From UBA6244 sp965140775 (GTDB taxonomy: Bacteria > Bacteroidota > Bacteroidia > Bacteroidales > F082): a stretch of 64,000 nt of DNA. Position numbers and translations under genes: made by a program. Numbering within the stretch: position 1 is the first letter of the stretch; the number at the start of each line of letters is the position of its first letter. Under the pieces are notes generated by a model, which had not been told where the DNA came from, ran no database searches, and was given only the letters and a program-made list of their open reading frames with translations. The DNA lies in contig OZ223471.1 in assembly GCA_965140775.1 (NCBI GenBank), positions 1,674,001 through 1,738,000 of the forward strand. Direction: 5' to 3'. Shown here piece after piece: positions 1 through 7,530 of this stretch.

Positions 1-551
1 CAGTCAATCAATAGGATGCGGTTTTTTCCATTTCCATAAACCTTTTTTTCTTTCACGCTTACCAAGTCCACCAGATTCTCTTTGTTTGGGTCATTGAAAG
101 CGATGTCATCGTCAAAAACAATTTTCGCCAACATGGCACCCTTTTCACGAATGTGTCGGGTAAGGGCTCTTGTATCGATGCCAAAAAGGGCGGGAATATT
201 TTCTTCCTTCAGCCATTCGGCAAGACTTTTGGATGCATTCCAGTGGTGGTGTTTTTCGGAGTAATCGGAAATGATGAGCGCATTTACATGGATGTGTTCC
301 GACTCAAAATGTTGGTGCATGTTGTTTTCGACAGCATTTCCGGGTACCCCGTAGTTGCCCACCGAAGGGTAGGTGAGCACCAGAATCTGTCCCTTGTAAG
401 ACGGGTCGGTGAGGCTTTCAGGATATCCTGTCATGGCTGTGTTAAACACGATTTCACCCGCGGTGGGGCATTCGGCACCAAATGACATGCCGGTTAGTTT
501 CAACCCATCCTCCAGGATGAGGGTAGCTTTTCGATAGTTATTTTCTTTCAT
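1..551 (-). CDS. carA: Carbamoyl-phosphate synthase small subunit, 3' part beyond window
   Basis: N-terminal 183 residues of the glutaminase subunit of carbamoyl-phosphate synthase, which supplies ammonia from glutamine for carbamoyl phosphate (pyrimidine and arginine synthesis). Translation begins MKENNYRKATLILEDG and contains FNTAMTGYPESLTDPSY, the segment PSVGNYGVP and the GIDTRALTRHIRE motif, all typical of the CarA N-terminal domain. The C-terminal class I amidotransferase domain with its Cys-His-Glu triad lies left of the window. The ATG (549-551) follows a U-rich run with no Shine-Dalgarno, normal for Bacteroidota. Upstream is a leader ORF and an intrinsic terminator that probably control it. 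Identity is secure; only the partial extent limits it. Confidence 0.93.
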   Translation of the reverse strand, partial: MKENNYRKATLILEDGLKLTGMSFGAECPTAGEIVFNTAMTGYPESLTDPSYKGQILVLTYPSVGNYGVPGNAVENNMHQHFESEHIHVNALIISDYSEKHHHWNASKSLAEWLKEENIPALFGIDTRALTRHIREKGAMLAKIVFDDDIAFNDPNKENLVDLVSVKEKKVYGNGKNRILLID

Positions 552-561
552 GCGGTTGGGC

Positions 562-588
562 AAAAAAAAAGACGGCCAATGCCGTCTT
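562..588 (-). terminator. Intrinsic terminator/attenuator in the carA leader
   Basis: On the minus strand AAGACGGC, loop ATTG, GCCGTCTT is followed by a run of nine T (562-570). The structure ends only 10 nt before the carA ATG. The stop codon of the leader ORF (587-589) overlaps the 5' base of the stem, so a ribosome finishing the leader would cover the 5' arm. This is the geometry of translation-coupled attenuation (as known for E. coli pyrBI). The hairpin is seen directly; the regulatory role is inferred. Confidence 0.7.
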
Positions 589-664
589 AAAGTATATAAT
601 GAATAAGTTGATCCAGATCGTTGGTATCCTGAGGATGTCCGGGGAAAATTTCCGAATGGTTCAT
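587..664 (-). CDS. 25-residue putative leader peptide upstream of carA
   Basis: A short ORF, ATG at 662-664 and TAA at 587-589, encodes MNHSEIFPGHPQDTNDLD followed by QLIHYIL. It lies between a -7 promoter-like box (688-695) and a terminator hairpin whose first stem bases overlap its stop codon. The last codons are T-rich on the coding strand (CTTATTCATTATATACTTTAA), where RNA polymerase could pause when UTP is low. No known domain is recognisable and the peptide is unlikely to function as a protein. It could alternatively be a fortuitous ORF; conservation upstream of carA in relatives would decide. Confidence 0.5.
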   Translation of the reverse strand: MNHSEIFPGHPQDTNDLDQLIHYIL

Positions 665-687
665 GGTTGATGAATTGGTTCGGGGGG

Positions 688-695
688 CAAATATA
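688..695 (-). promoter_or_regulatory. -7 box of the probable carA leader promoter
   Basis: Minus-strand TATATTTG matches the Bacteroidota -7 consensus TAnnTTTG. It lies 23 nt upstream of the leader ATG, giving an expected transcript start near 680. No clear TTG is seen 19-20 nt further upstream, so the -33 element is weak. Confidence 0.5.
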
Positions 696-710
696 GGGGA
701 ATTGATTTAT

Positions 711-862
711 TTGTCGGAAAAATCTGACGGAAATTGATTGATCCGTCAGATAAATCTGACGGGAATTGATTGGGTCGATGAAAAAATCTGACGGGAATTG
801 ATTGGGTCGATGAAAAAATCTGGTGGATATTGATTGGTCCGTCAGATAAATCTGACGGGAAG
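711..862. repeat. REP-like palindrome cluster, left of the transposase
   Basis: Contains two perfect copies of the 20-nt palindrome CCGTCAGATAAATCTGACGG (743-762 and 839-858) and several half units (AAATCTGACGG followed by GAATTGATTG). These are separated by near-identical spacers of the form GGGTCGATGAA. The same palindromes recur right of the neighbouring IS200-like transposase. No gene is present here. Confidence 0.8.
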
Positions 863-903
863 TGATGGCATTCGTTCAGGAACGTTGGGTTGAGATATCC
901 ATA

Positions 904-1144
904 TTGCTGTTCGCTTTAGCGTTCATTGCCGTTGGCTTTAGCGTATATTGCCGTTGGCTTTAGCGTCCATTGCTGTTGGCTTTAGCATCCATTGCCGTTG
1001 GAATTAGATACATTGCCGTTGGCTTTAGCATGAATTGCCGTTGGCTTTAGCATCCATTGCCGTTGGCTTTTGCGCCATTGCCGTTGGCTTTAGCATCCAT
1101 TGCCGTTGGCTTTAGCATCCATTGCCGTTGGCTTTAGCCAACGG
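904..1144. repeat. Tandem array of a 20-23 bp unit ending in a palindrome
   Basis: About eleven imperfect units of the form CCATTGCCGTTGGCTTTAG follow head to tail. The last unit closes into the perfect 20-nt palindrome CCGTTGGCTTTAGCCAACGG (1125-1144), just downstream of the transposase gene. Units touch each other without unique spacers, so this is not a CRISPR. Each unit carries one half of the palindrome, suggesting expansion from a REP-like element. Confidence 0.8.
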
Positions 1145-1157
1145 AAATGGTTGGCAA

Positions 1158-1598
1158 TCAATCCCCTTTTATTAAACTCCAGCCATGCTTTTGCATGAAG
1201 TTGTCTATTTCTATTTTGAAGCTTTTTTCCGCATGATGAATTTCTTGTCGTTGAATGTAGTTTCTCACCGATGAAACATGACTTTCGCTAACTCCAACAG
1301 CCCAATAGTCGTCTTGCCAGAAAAATTTCTTTTCAATTAGTTGCATTTTGTTTATCCAATATGATGATTCGCCTTTGATAAGTCGGGCAACATCGCTGAT
1401 AGTTTGTTGTTTCCCCAGCGAGATGAGGCAATGGGCGTGATCCGTCCATCCACCGACACAATCGAGCCAGATGTCTTTTTCTATCGCGTTAGTTTTCATG
1501 TGCTGAAACACCAACTTTCTGACGGATGGTGTTTCAAAAAGTTGTTCCCGGTACTTTGTCGTGAATACCATATGGACGTGAATGCTTATCCAACTCAT
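1158..1598 (-). mobile_element. IS200-like / REP-associated tyrosine transposase (RAYT)
   Basis: A 146-residue Y1-type (HUH) transposase-like protein. It starts MSWISIHVHMVFTTKYRE, carries the metal-binding HUH-like segment WTDHAHCLISL and a C-terminal VRNYIQRQEIHH in which the Tyr is the likely nucleophile. Such enzymes cut single-stranded DNA at hairpins. The open frame extends 21 residues upstream, but that extension is unlike the family, so ATG 1596-1598 is preferred. No IS605-type tnpB or clear IS200 ends are seen; instead the gene sits among REP-like palindromes on both sides, which is the RAYT arrangement. Whether it is active cannot be told from sequence. Confidence 0.82.
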
Positions 1599-1696
1599 GA
1601 GGGTAAAATTTTTGGGAAAATAGGGATAGTTATTTTCTGGGATGTTGAATTTAATACCCAATTATTGTGGGTTCAAATTTAGAAAAAAAGGGGGGT

Positions 1697-1813
1697 GCCG
1701 TCAGATAAATCTGACGGAAATTGATTGATCCGTCGGATAAATCTGACGGGAATTGATGGGGTTGATGAAAAAATCTGACGGAAATTGATTGATCCGACGG
1801 ATAAATCTGACGG
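1697..1813. repeat. REP-like palindrome cluster, right of the transposase
   Basis: Three palindromes: 1698-1717 (identical to the left-hand CCGTCAGATAAATCTGACGG), 1730-1749 (CCGTCGGAT left arm) and 1793-1812 (CCGACGGAT left arm). They are linked by the same GAAATTGATTGAT and GTTGATGAA spacers as the cluster at 711-862. Confidence 0.8.
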
Positions 1814-1873
1814 GAATAGGGATAGAATTGACGTTTGTGAAACGGTTTTGGGAGATATTTCTGAAGTTTGCTA

Positions 1874-2641
1874 TTATATCTCCAATACAATTCCCACCGG
1901 ACAATGATCTGAACCAGTTATTTCGGGCATGATAAAGGCTTCCTTCACTTTGTCTTTGATGGATTCGCTTACCAGAAAATAGTCGATTCTCCAGCCTTTG
2001 TTGTTGGCTCGGGCGTTGAAGCGGTAGCTCCACCAGCTATACGCAATTTCGGTGGGGTGGAGGTGACGGAAGGTGTCCACAAAACCGTTGTTGAGTAAGT
2101 TGGTAAGCCCGTCAATTTCTACCTGAGTGTATCCGGCGGTTTTGTTGTAGTTGGATTTCGGGTTGGCCAGGTCGATGGGTTGATGGGCTACGTTGAGGTC
2201 GCCACAGAGGATAACGGGTTTGGTTTTTTCCAGATTCTTTAGGTAGGCCAGAAAGTCGGCATCCCAGGTGGAACGGTAGTCCAGGCGGGCGAGTTCAGCT
2301 CCTGAGTTGGGTACATATACATTTACCAAAAAAAACTGTTCGTATTCAGCGGTAAGTATTCTTCCTTCCAAATCGTGGTGTTCGATGCCCATATCGCGTT
2401 CCACTTTCAATGGGGTTTGTTTGGTGATGATGGCAGTACCCGAATAACCTTTTCGATCTGCGGAGTTGGAGTAGAAAGGTAGTGGGTTTTGGTTGAGTAC
2501 TTCGGCCACCTGATCGTCCTGAGCTTTGGTTTCCTGAAGGCAAAGGGCGTCGGCATCCAGTTGCTTTATCATGTTGATGAAGCCTTTTTTTTCGATGGCA
2601 CGAATGCCATTTACATTCCAGGAGATGAGTTTGAGCGTCAT
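1874..2641 (-). CDS. xth: Exodeoxyribonuclease III (AP endonuclease)
   Basis: 255-residue cytoplasmic DNA repair enzyme of the Exo III/APE1 family: cleaves at abasic sites and removes 3' blocking groups and nucleotides. Motifs in order: MTLKLISWNVNGIRA, LCLQETKAQ (metal-binding Glu), YSGTAIITK, CGDLNVAHQPIDLANP, GWRIDYFLVS and the C-terminal SDHCPVGIVLE with the catalytic Asp-His. The open frame runs 51 residues further upstream, but that part overlaps the end of the neighbouring gene and is not family-like, so ATG 2639-2641 is chosen. Length is normal. Confidence 0.95.
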   Translation of the reverse strand: MTLKLISWNVNGIRAIEKKGFINMIKQLDADALCLQETKAQDDQVAEVLNQNPLPFYSNSADRKGYSGTAIITKQTPLKVERDMGIEHHDLEGRILTAEYEQFFLVNVYVPNSGAELARLDYRSTWDADFLAYLKNLEKTKPVILCGDLNVAHQPIDLANPKSNYNKTAGYTQVEIDGLTNLLNNGFVDTFRHLHPTEIAYSWWSYRFNARANNKGWRIDYFLVSESIKDKVKEAFIMPEITGSDHCPVGIVLEI

Positions 2642-2696
2642 AAGTTTAGTTTTTGCGAAAATACAGGATTTATTTGTTGTGCATGGTAGTGCGTCA

Positions 2697-4436
2697 TTAC
2701 TTGGTGGTTTCTCCTTCATAGGATTCGGTAAATGTACTGTCCACCGGTTCCCAGAGTTCAATTTTGTTGCCCTCGGGATCCATGATGTGCACAAATTTTC
2801 CGTATTCGTAGGTTTCGATTTCGTCGAGCACCGTTACGCCGTTTTCCTTGAGTTCTTTGACCAAATCTTCCAGATTTTCAACACGGTAGTTGATCATAAA
2901 CTGCTTTTCGGAGGGTTGAAAATAGGTAGTCTCTTCATTGAAAGTGCTCCATTGCAAGTATTCTTTTTTCTCGGGTTGGTCGCTGTTTCTGAATTCGAAC
3001 ATGGAGCCGTATTCGTTGGTGACGAGTCCCAGATTTTTGCTGTACCAATCGTTAAGGGCTTTGGGATCTTGACTTTTAAAGAAGATGCCTCCAATGCCGG
3101 TGACCTTTTTTTTCTGTTCCATGGTTTTAGAGTTTGAGTTGGTTTTGGGTTGCGACAGCCAGGCATTGAGGCTGTCGAGTATTTGCTGGCGTTGATTTTC
3201 GGGTAAGTTGTTAATTCGTGTTCTATGACTTCCTCCTTTTTTTACCGCCTTGATGGCGTTGGTTTGCCCGCCCAATTCCACGGCAGTGGCCGACCAGGGG
3301 TCGTATTCTCCGTAAATGAAAATCATGTTTCGGGCATGATGACGGAGGTACATATCGACTCGTTGCATGAATTCGGGGTGAAACACCACCGGTTCTCCAT
3401 CGGGAAAAGTAAAGTCGAAAACCACATCCGAAGTGTAGCTTGTGTATTGTTTAAAAGGCTCAATATCATATCCATACATGCCAATTTCGCTCATGGCCTG
3501 GTAGAAGAAAGGTTGCATTTTTTCGATTCCCTGTTCCGAGATCCAATCAAGCCCGGCCACTTTGTCCAAATGGAGGATCATTTTATCGGCCTTTTCGGTT
3601 GAATCCGGTATGTTATTGCAATTGGTGGTTCCCCATTGCCAAAAAGCGAACGGGTACTCAAAAACCAACAGATCGTAAGCCTTTTCGAACCCCATGGAGT
3701 AGGAGAGGTGCTTCTTTTCGGCTAAATCGATAAATGCAGGGAGGTATTGTTTTTTGTTTTTTAGCATGGTAATTTGAAAGTCGCGGATAATGGCTCTGCA
3801 GGCTGAATCGCCCACCGATGCCAGAAAAGGATACACCCGTTTGTCTTCAGATGAAAAAGCCACAGGAGCTACGTAGGGCACACAGATGTCGGCATCTTCG
3901 GGATAATAGTACTTGAAAAAATTGGTAGTTTGACCTCCTTTGCTGATACCTGTGGCTACCAGTTTTCCGGAATAAATTTCCTTAATTAGTCGGGCTATCC
4001 GGTGATGATCGGTGGCGGCATTTTCGGTGGTCAGAAACTTCCAGATAAGGGTGTCGGGTTTCGATTCGCTAAAATACCGATGTTCCACACACACCTGATT
4101 GGCATTGAGGTAATGGGTGAGTTCGTACTCAAAGTCTTTTCTCACAGCCGCATCGGCATCATAACCTTCGGTAATAAATACCACGGGTTTATCGAAACTT
4201 CGATGGGAGATAAACACGCGCTGATTAAAAGTGTCCACACTTCCTCCGTGATAATCAACCGGTTGTTTGAAATAGATCAGGTATTTCTCACTAAAATCTG
4301 AATTGGTTTCAAGTTTTTCAAAAGTGAAATCATAGGTTTTTGAAAGTGCATCGAGGCGTTGTTTCAGTGGTTGTGCCCATAGGGTGGAGATGCCCAGAAT
4401 AAGGAAAACCAGAATTGTGGAGAGGTGTCTTTTCAT
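2697..4436 (-). CDS. Exported S37-type (PS-10) peptidase fused to a VOC domain
   Basis: 579 residues. A signal peptide (MKRHLSTILVFLILGIS, cleavage near WAQ) leads an alpha/beta-hydrolase of the S37 tripeptidyl aminopeptidase group: VVFITEGYDA, CVEHRYFSES, nucleophile elbow GISKGGQT, YGEYDPWSA (Asp) and KKGGSHRTRI (His). After WLSQPKTNSNSKT the frame continues without a stop into a complete 141-residue glyoxalase/VOC domain whose own Met is at 3120-3122. S37 enzymes and VOC proteins are normally separate, the latter usually cytoplasmic. The linker reads like a former intergenic stretch, so this may be a recent fusion, or the VOC part may also be started internally. Start 4436 is chosen because it places the signal peptide at the N terminus. 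Confidence 0.85.
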   Translation of the reverse strand: MKRHLSTILVFLILGISTLWAQPLKQRLDALSKTYDFTFEKLETNSDFSEKYLIYFKQPVDYHGGSVDTFNQRVFISHRSFDKPVVFITEGYDADAAVRKDFEYELTHYLNANQVCVEHRYFSESKPDTLIWKFLTTENAATDHHRIARLIKEIYSGKLVATGISKGGQTTNFFKYYYPEDADICVPYVAPVAFSSEDKRVYPFLASVGDSACRAIIRDFQITMLKNKKQYLPAFIDLAEKKHLSYSMGFEKAYDLLVFEYPFAFWQWGTTNCNNIPDSTEKADKMILHLDKVAGLDWISEQGIEKMQPFFYQAMSEIGMYGYDIEPFKQYTSYTSDVVFDFTFPDGEPVVFHPEFMQRVDMYLRHHARNMIFIYGEYDPWSATAVELGGQTNAIKAVKKGGSHRTRINNLPENQRQQILDSLNAWLSQPKTNSNSKTMEQKKKVTGIGGIFFKSQDPKALNDWYSKNLGLVTNEYGSMFEFRNSDQPEKKEYLQWSTFNEETTYFQPSEKQFMINYRVENLEDLVKELKENGVTVLDEIETYEYGKFVHIMDPEGNKIELWEPVDSTFTESYEGETTK

Positions 4437-4560
4437 GGGGCTAAAATAGGAATTTCGTGGCAGATTAATGGAAAATAACGGTTGCAAGATGGTTTATCTG
4501 TGTTGTAGGTTTTGGCTCGAGATCCAGAGAAACAAGGGACAAGAACCGTAAACTTGATGT

Positions 4561-4944
4561 TTATCTTCCTACCACTACCACCTCAAGTTCGAAAACCTTC
4601 AAGGGTTCTTTGGATGAATCGAACTTGGATCCGTATTCCATATAAATTTTGCCTGTTCCGGGATTAAGTCCTTTAAAACGAAAGTAATATACGCCGGGAG
4701 AACCGTCGCGCTCATCGCTGAGGACATAGTTTTGTTTGCCCATTTTCAACAGTACCGAGTCATTGTAAATAATTTTTCGCCAGTTGTTGCCCGTGGAGGC
4801 ATTTCCCGGAAGTTCAATCTTAAGTATTTGATCCACAGCCAGATGAACGGTAGTTCCGCTGTTGGCCATTTTTACCACAAGTTCTTTACAACCCATCATC
4901 ATCGGGATTAGGAGAATAAACAGAAAAGCGATTGTTCTATTCAT
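4561..4944 (-). CDS. Chagasin-like (I42) cysteine protease inhibitor lipoprotein
   Basis: 127-residue lipoprotein. The N terminus MNRTIAFLFILLIPMMMGCKE is a lipoprotein signal with lipobox MMGC. The rest fits the chagasin fold: LPGNASTGNNW (the NPTTG-type loop), GSPGVYYFRFKGLNPGTGKIYMEY and a C-terminal strand FELEVVVVG. Family members inhibit papain-type proteases, and an envelope location would guard against the cell's own or foreign cysteine proteases. A -7-like box TAGATTTG (minus, 4963-4970) lies 19 nt upstream of the ATG. The function is inferred from the fold motifs; it is the only member here and not adjacent to a cysteine protease. Confidence 0.75.
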   Translation of the reverse strand: MNRTIAFLFILLIPMMMGCKELVVKMANSGTTVHLAVDQILKIELPGNASTGNNWRKIIYNDSVLLKMGKQNYVLSDERDGSPGVYYFRFKGLNPGTGKIYMEYGSKFDSSKEPLKVFELEVVVVGR

Positions 4945-5096
4945 AGGTATGTTATTGTTTTGCAAATCTAAGAAATTATGCATTGGGTTTGCTTAATTTG
5001 GTAAGAGGGGGCTTGGTTGTAATTGGTATTTGGTAAATAATTGTAAATCAAGTCTTCTAAAATGACAGGCTGATTGTTTTTTATTCCGTAATTTTG

Positions 5097-5126
5097 TTGG
5101 TTGATTCCTTTTTCTGTCTAATTTCG
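5097..5126 (+). promoter_or_regulatory. Probable promoter of the SulP gene
   Basis: TTG (5097-5099), 19 nt, TAATTTCG (5119-5126), a near match to TTG-N19-TAnnTTTG, ending 20 nt before the ATG. Confidence 0.4.
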
Positions 5127-5146
5127 CGCGTTCTTTATTGCACCTC

Positions 5147-6790
5147 ATGACTCCAGTTTTTAAACCTAAATTTTTCAGTTTGCTCAAAGCCGGAATCTCC
5201 CGGTCGCAGGTACAAACAGATGTGTTGTCGGGCATTGTGGTGGGCATTGTTGCCTTGCCTCTGGCCATTGCTTTTGCCGTTGCTTCGGGGGTTTCGCCCG
5301 AAAAGGGATTGATAACTGCGGTGGTGGCCGGTTTTATCATCTCGTTTCTGGGAGGAAGTCGGGTGCAGATTGGCGGTCCCACGGGTGCTTTTATCGTCAT
5401 CGTGTACGGCATTGTAGAGCAGTACGGTCTTGGTGGGTTGATGATTTCTACCATCATGGCCGGATTGATACTGATACTGTTGGGCGTGCTCAAGCTGGGT
5501 TCGTTGTTGAAATATTTTCCGCGTCCGTTGGTGGTGGGCTTTACCAGCGGAATAGCCCTGGTGATTTTTTCTACGCAAATACGGGATGCGCTGGGACTTG
5601 ATGTGGCCAAGGTGCCTTCCGATTTTGTTGAAAAATGGACGGCTTTCGGTCATCACATGGGAACAATAAATTTTTATGCCTTGGGCGTCACCCTCTTTAC
5701 CATCCTGATCGTGGTGTTTACTAAACGATTTACGGCTAGGATTCCCGGATCATTTATTGCCATCATTGCCGGAACAGTGTTGGTACAAGCTTTTCAATTT
5801 CCTGTTTCAAGCATCGAATCGTTTTTCGGAGATATCCCCATGAGTTTTGGTTTTGAACTTCCTGAAATTCAGCTGATGCACCTGGGTAAGTATATCCAGC
5901 CGGCGCTCACCATAGCCATTTTGGGTGGGGTGGAGTCGTTGCTGTCGGCGGTGGTCAGCGATGGCATGATCAGTGGCAATCACCGTTCCAACACGGAATT
6001 GATTGCACAGGGTATTGCCAACGTGGTGACACCGTTTTTTGGAGGAATCCCCGCCACGGGAGCCATTGCCCGCACTGCTACCAATGTTAAAAATGGAGGA
6101 CGCACGCCCATCGCCGGTATGGTTCACGCCGTTACTTTGTTGCTCATCATGGTATTTTTTGGACGTTGGGCCAAACTGATCCCCATGTCGGTGCTGGCCG
6201 GCGTGTTGATTGTGGTGGCTTATAATATGAGTGAGTGGCGTTCCTTTTGGTCCATTCTCAAAGGATCTAAATTCGATATGATTGTGTTGTTGAGTACCTT
6301 TCTGCTGACGGTATTGGTAGATTTAACGGTGGCCATTGAGGTAGGCGTGGTGCTTTCTGCTTTATTGTTTATGAAGCGCATGTCGGATTTGGGAAGTGAT
6401 TCTCTTATTAAGGAAGTGGACAGGGATGTGATTGACAATTATGAATCTCTGCCCGAGGGTTTATCGGTTTTCGAGATTAGCGGTCCCCTGTTTTTTGCTT
6501 CCGCGAAAGAATATTCAGAAATTATCAAATCTGTGGGCGGATTTGGAAAAGTTCTGATAATCAGGATGCGGCATGTACCTTTTATCGATTCTACCGGATT
6601 GTATAACCTGAAAGGAGCACTCATTACTCTGCGTCATGCCGGTATCGAAATTGTACTTTCAGGAGTACGACCAAAAGTGCTTACGGAGCTTGAAAAAGGA
6701 GGAATTACCCAATTGGTGGGAGCCGACAATGTGTTCAATAAATTTGATTTGGCATTGATAAAAGCCAAAAGTTTAGTTGCTGAAAGCTAA
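5147..6790 (+). CDS. SulP family inorganic anion transporter with STAS domain
   Basis: 547-residue inner-membrane permease of the SulP/SLC26 family. Around 10-12 hydrophobic segments fill residues 20-420, including the family pattern VGIVALPLAIAFAVASGVSP and GGPTGAFIVIVYG. A STAS domain occupies the C terminus (about 440-540: LSVFEISGPLFFASA, IIRMRHVPFIDSTGLY). Substrates in the family include sulfate, bicarbonate and other anions; none can be assigned here. ATG 5147 is taken over an in-frame TTG three codons upstream. It is divergent from the chagasin-like gene and stands alone, with palindromic repeats following. Confidence 0.9.
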   Translation: MTPVFKPKFFSLLKAGISRSQVQTDVLSGIVVGIVALPLAIAFAVASGVSPEKGLITAVVAGFIISFLGGSRVQIGGPTGAFIVIVYGIVEQYGLGGLMISTIMAGLILILLGVLKLGSLLKYFPRPLVVGFTSGIALVIFSTQIRDALGLDVAKVPSDFVEKWTAFGHHMGTINFYALGVTLFTILIVVFTKRFTARIPGSFIAIIAGTVLVQAFQFPVSSIESFFGDIPMSFGFELPEIQLMHLGKYIQPALTIAILGGVESLLSAVVSDGMISGNHRSNTELIAQGIANVVTPFFGGIPATGAIARTATNVKNGGRTPIAGMVHAVTLLLIMVFFGRWAKLIPMSVLAGVLIVVAYNMSEWRSFWSILKGSKFDMIVLLSTFLLTVLVDLTVAIEVGVVLSALLFMKRMSDLGSDSLIKEVDRDVIDNYESLPEGLSVFEISGPLFFASAKEYSEIIKSVGGFGKVLIIRMRHVPFIDSTGLYNLKGALITLRHAGIEIVLSGVRPKVLTELEKGGITQLVGADNVFNKFDLALIKAKSLVAES

Positions 6791-6836
6791 AATAATTTCG
6801 CCCAAAGACCTCCTCTGTTTTAAACGTCTCATCTGT

Positions 6837-6896
6837 TTCAAGCGTCCACGCTTGAAGTACGTCACTCAACCCTGCTTCAAGCGTCCACGCTTGAAG
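6837..6896. repeat. Two REP-like palindromes (CTTCAAGCGTCCACGCTTGAAG)
   Basis: TTCAAGCGT-CC-ACGCTTGAA at 6837-6856 and the 22-nt CTTCAAGCGTCCACGCTTGAAG at 6875-6896, 18 nt apart in the 263-nt space between the SulP gene and arsC. They are of the same size class as, but differ in sequence from, the palindromes around the transposase. The rest of this gap shows nothing clear. Confidence 0.75.
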
Positions 6897-7056
6897 TTAA
6901 TCTCCTTTCATTTTTGCTTTAGGTAAACTACCTTACACCTTCCACACCCCCTGAAACCCAAATCCCCAATCCCTCTCAAAACTATGACCTTTCTCATGGT
7001 TATAATTTCCAATGTGAAAACACAAAATCGTATGTTTGCCTAAACGGTTGTTGCAT

Positions 7057-7488
7057 ATGAAAATATTAATCCTGTGTACCGGAAATAGTTGCCGAAGTCA
7101 GATGGCGCACGGCTTTTTGGCTTCCTTTGATAAAAGACTAATGGTGTATTCGGCAGGCACGGAAGCCTCCGGCAAACTGAATCCCAAAGCGGTTGAGGTG
7201 ATGGCCGGTTTGGGCATCGATATCAGTCATCATACTTCCGATCCTGTGGAAAAGTACCTGGATGAATCATGGGATTATGTGATAACGGTTTGTGGCGGTG
7301 CCAACGAAGTATGTCCGGCGTTTGTGGGTAAGGTAAAGCATCGGTTGCACATAGGCTTCGACGATCCGTCGCATGCCAGGGGTTCGGAGGAGTCTATTTG
7401 GAGTGAATTCGTTCGTGTAAGAGATGAAATCAGAGATGCGTTTTGGAAGCTCTACCTGGAACAAATGAAACCTCAACTTGATTTATAG
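7057..7488 (+). CDS. arsC: Thioredoxin-coupled arsenate reductase (LMW-PTP fold)
   Basis: 143-residue cytoplasmic enzyme that reduces arsenate to arsenite. It has the P-loop CTGNSCRSQMAHG near the N terminus (Cys7) and the pair of resolving cysteines in TVCGGANEVCP (Cys79 and Cys86). That spacing defines thioredoxin-type ArsC rather than a plain tyrosine phosphatase. GFDDPS matches the family's late Asp loop. The open frame can start at a TTG 21 nt upstream, but ATG 7057 gives the family N terminus MKILILC. An arsenite efflux gene follows after 42 nt, forming a two-gene resistance operon. No ArsR is next to it. Confidence 0.92.
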   Translation: MKILILCTGNSCRSQMAHGFLASFDKRLMVYSAGTEASGKLNPKAVEVMAGLGIDISHHTSDPVEKYLDESWDYVITVCGGANEVCPAFVGKVKHRLHIGFDDPSHARGSEESIWSEFVRVRDEIRDAFWKLYLEQMKPQLDL

Positions 7489-7530
7489 ACGGGATTTTTT
7501 AGTGAAATAAATGGATTAAAAGATACTCCC

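Noticed and set aside
153..485. Plus-strand ORF over carA
   Set aside because: Antisense to a clear carA reading frame.
904..1144. CRISPR-like array
   Set aside because: Units of 20-23 nt are contiguous with no unique spacers and no cas genes; it is a simple tandem repeat derived from a palindrome.
1651..2033. Minus-strand ORFs across the repeat cluster
   Set aside because: They translate the REP-like repeats and the antisense end of xth; no start or domain support.
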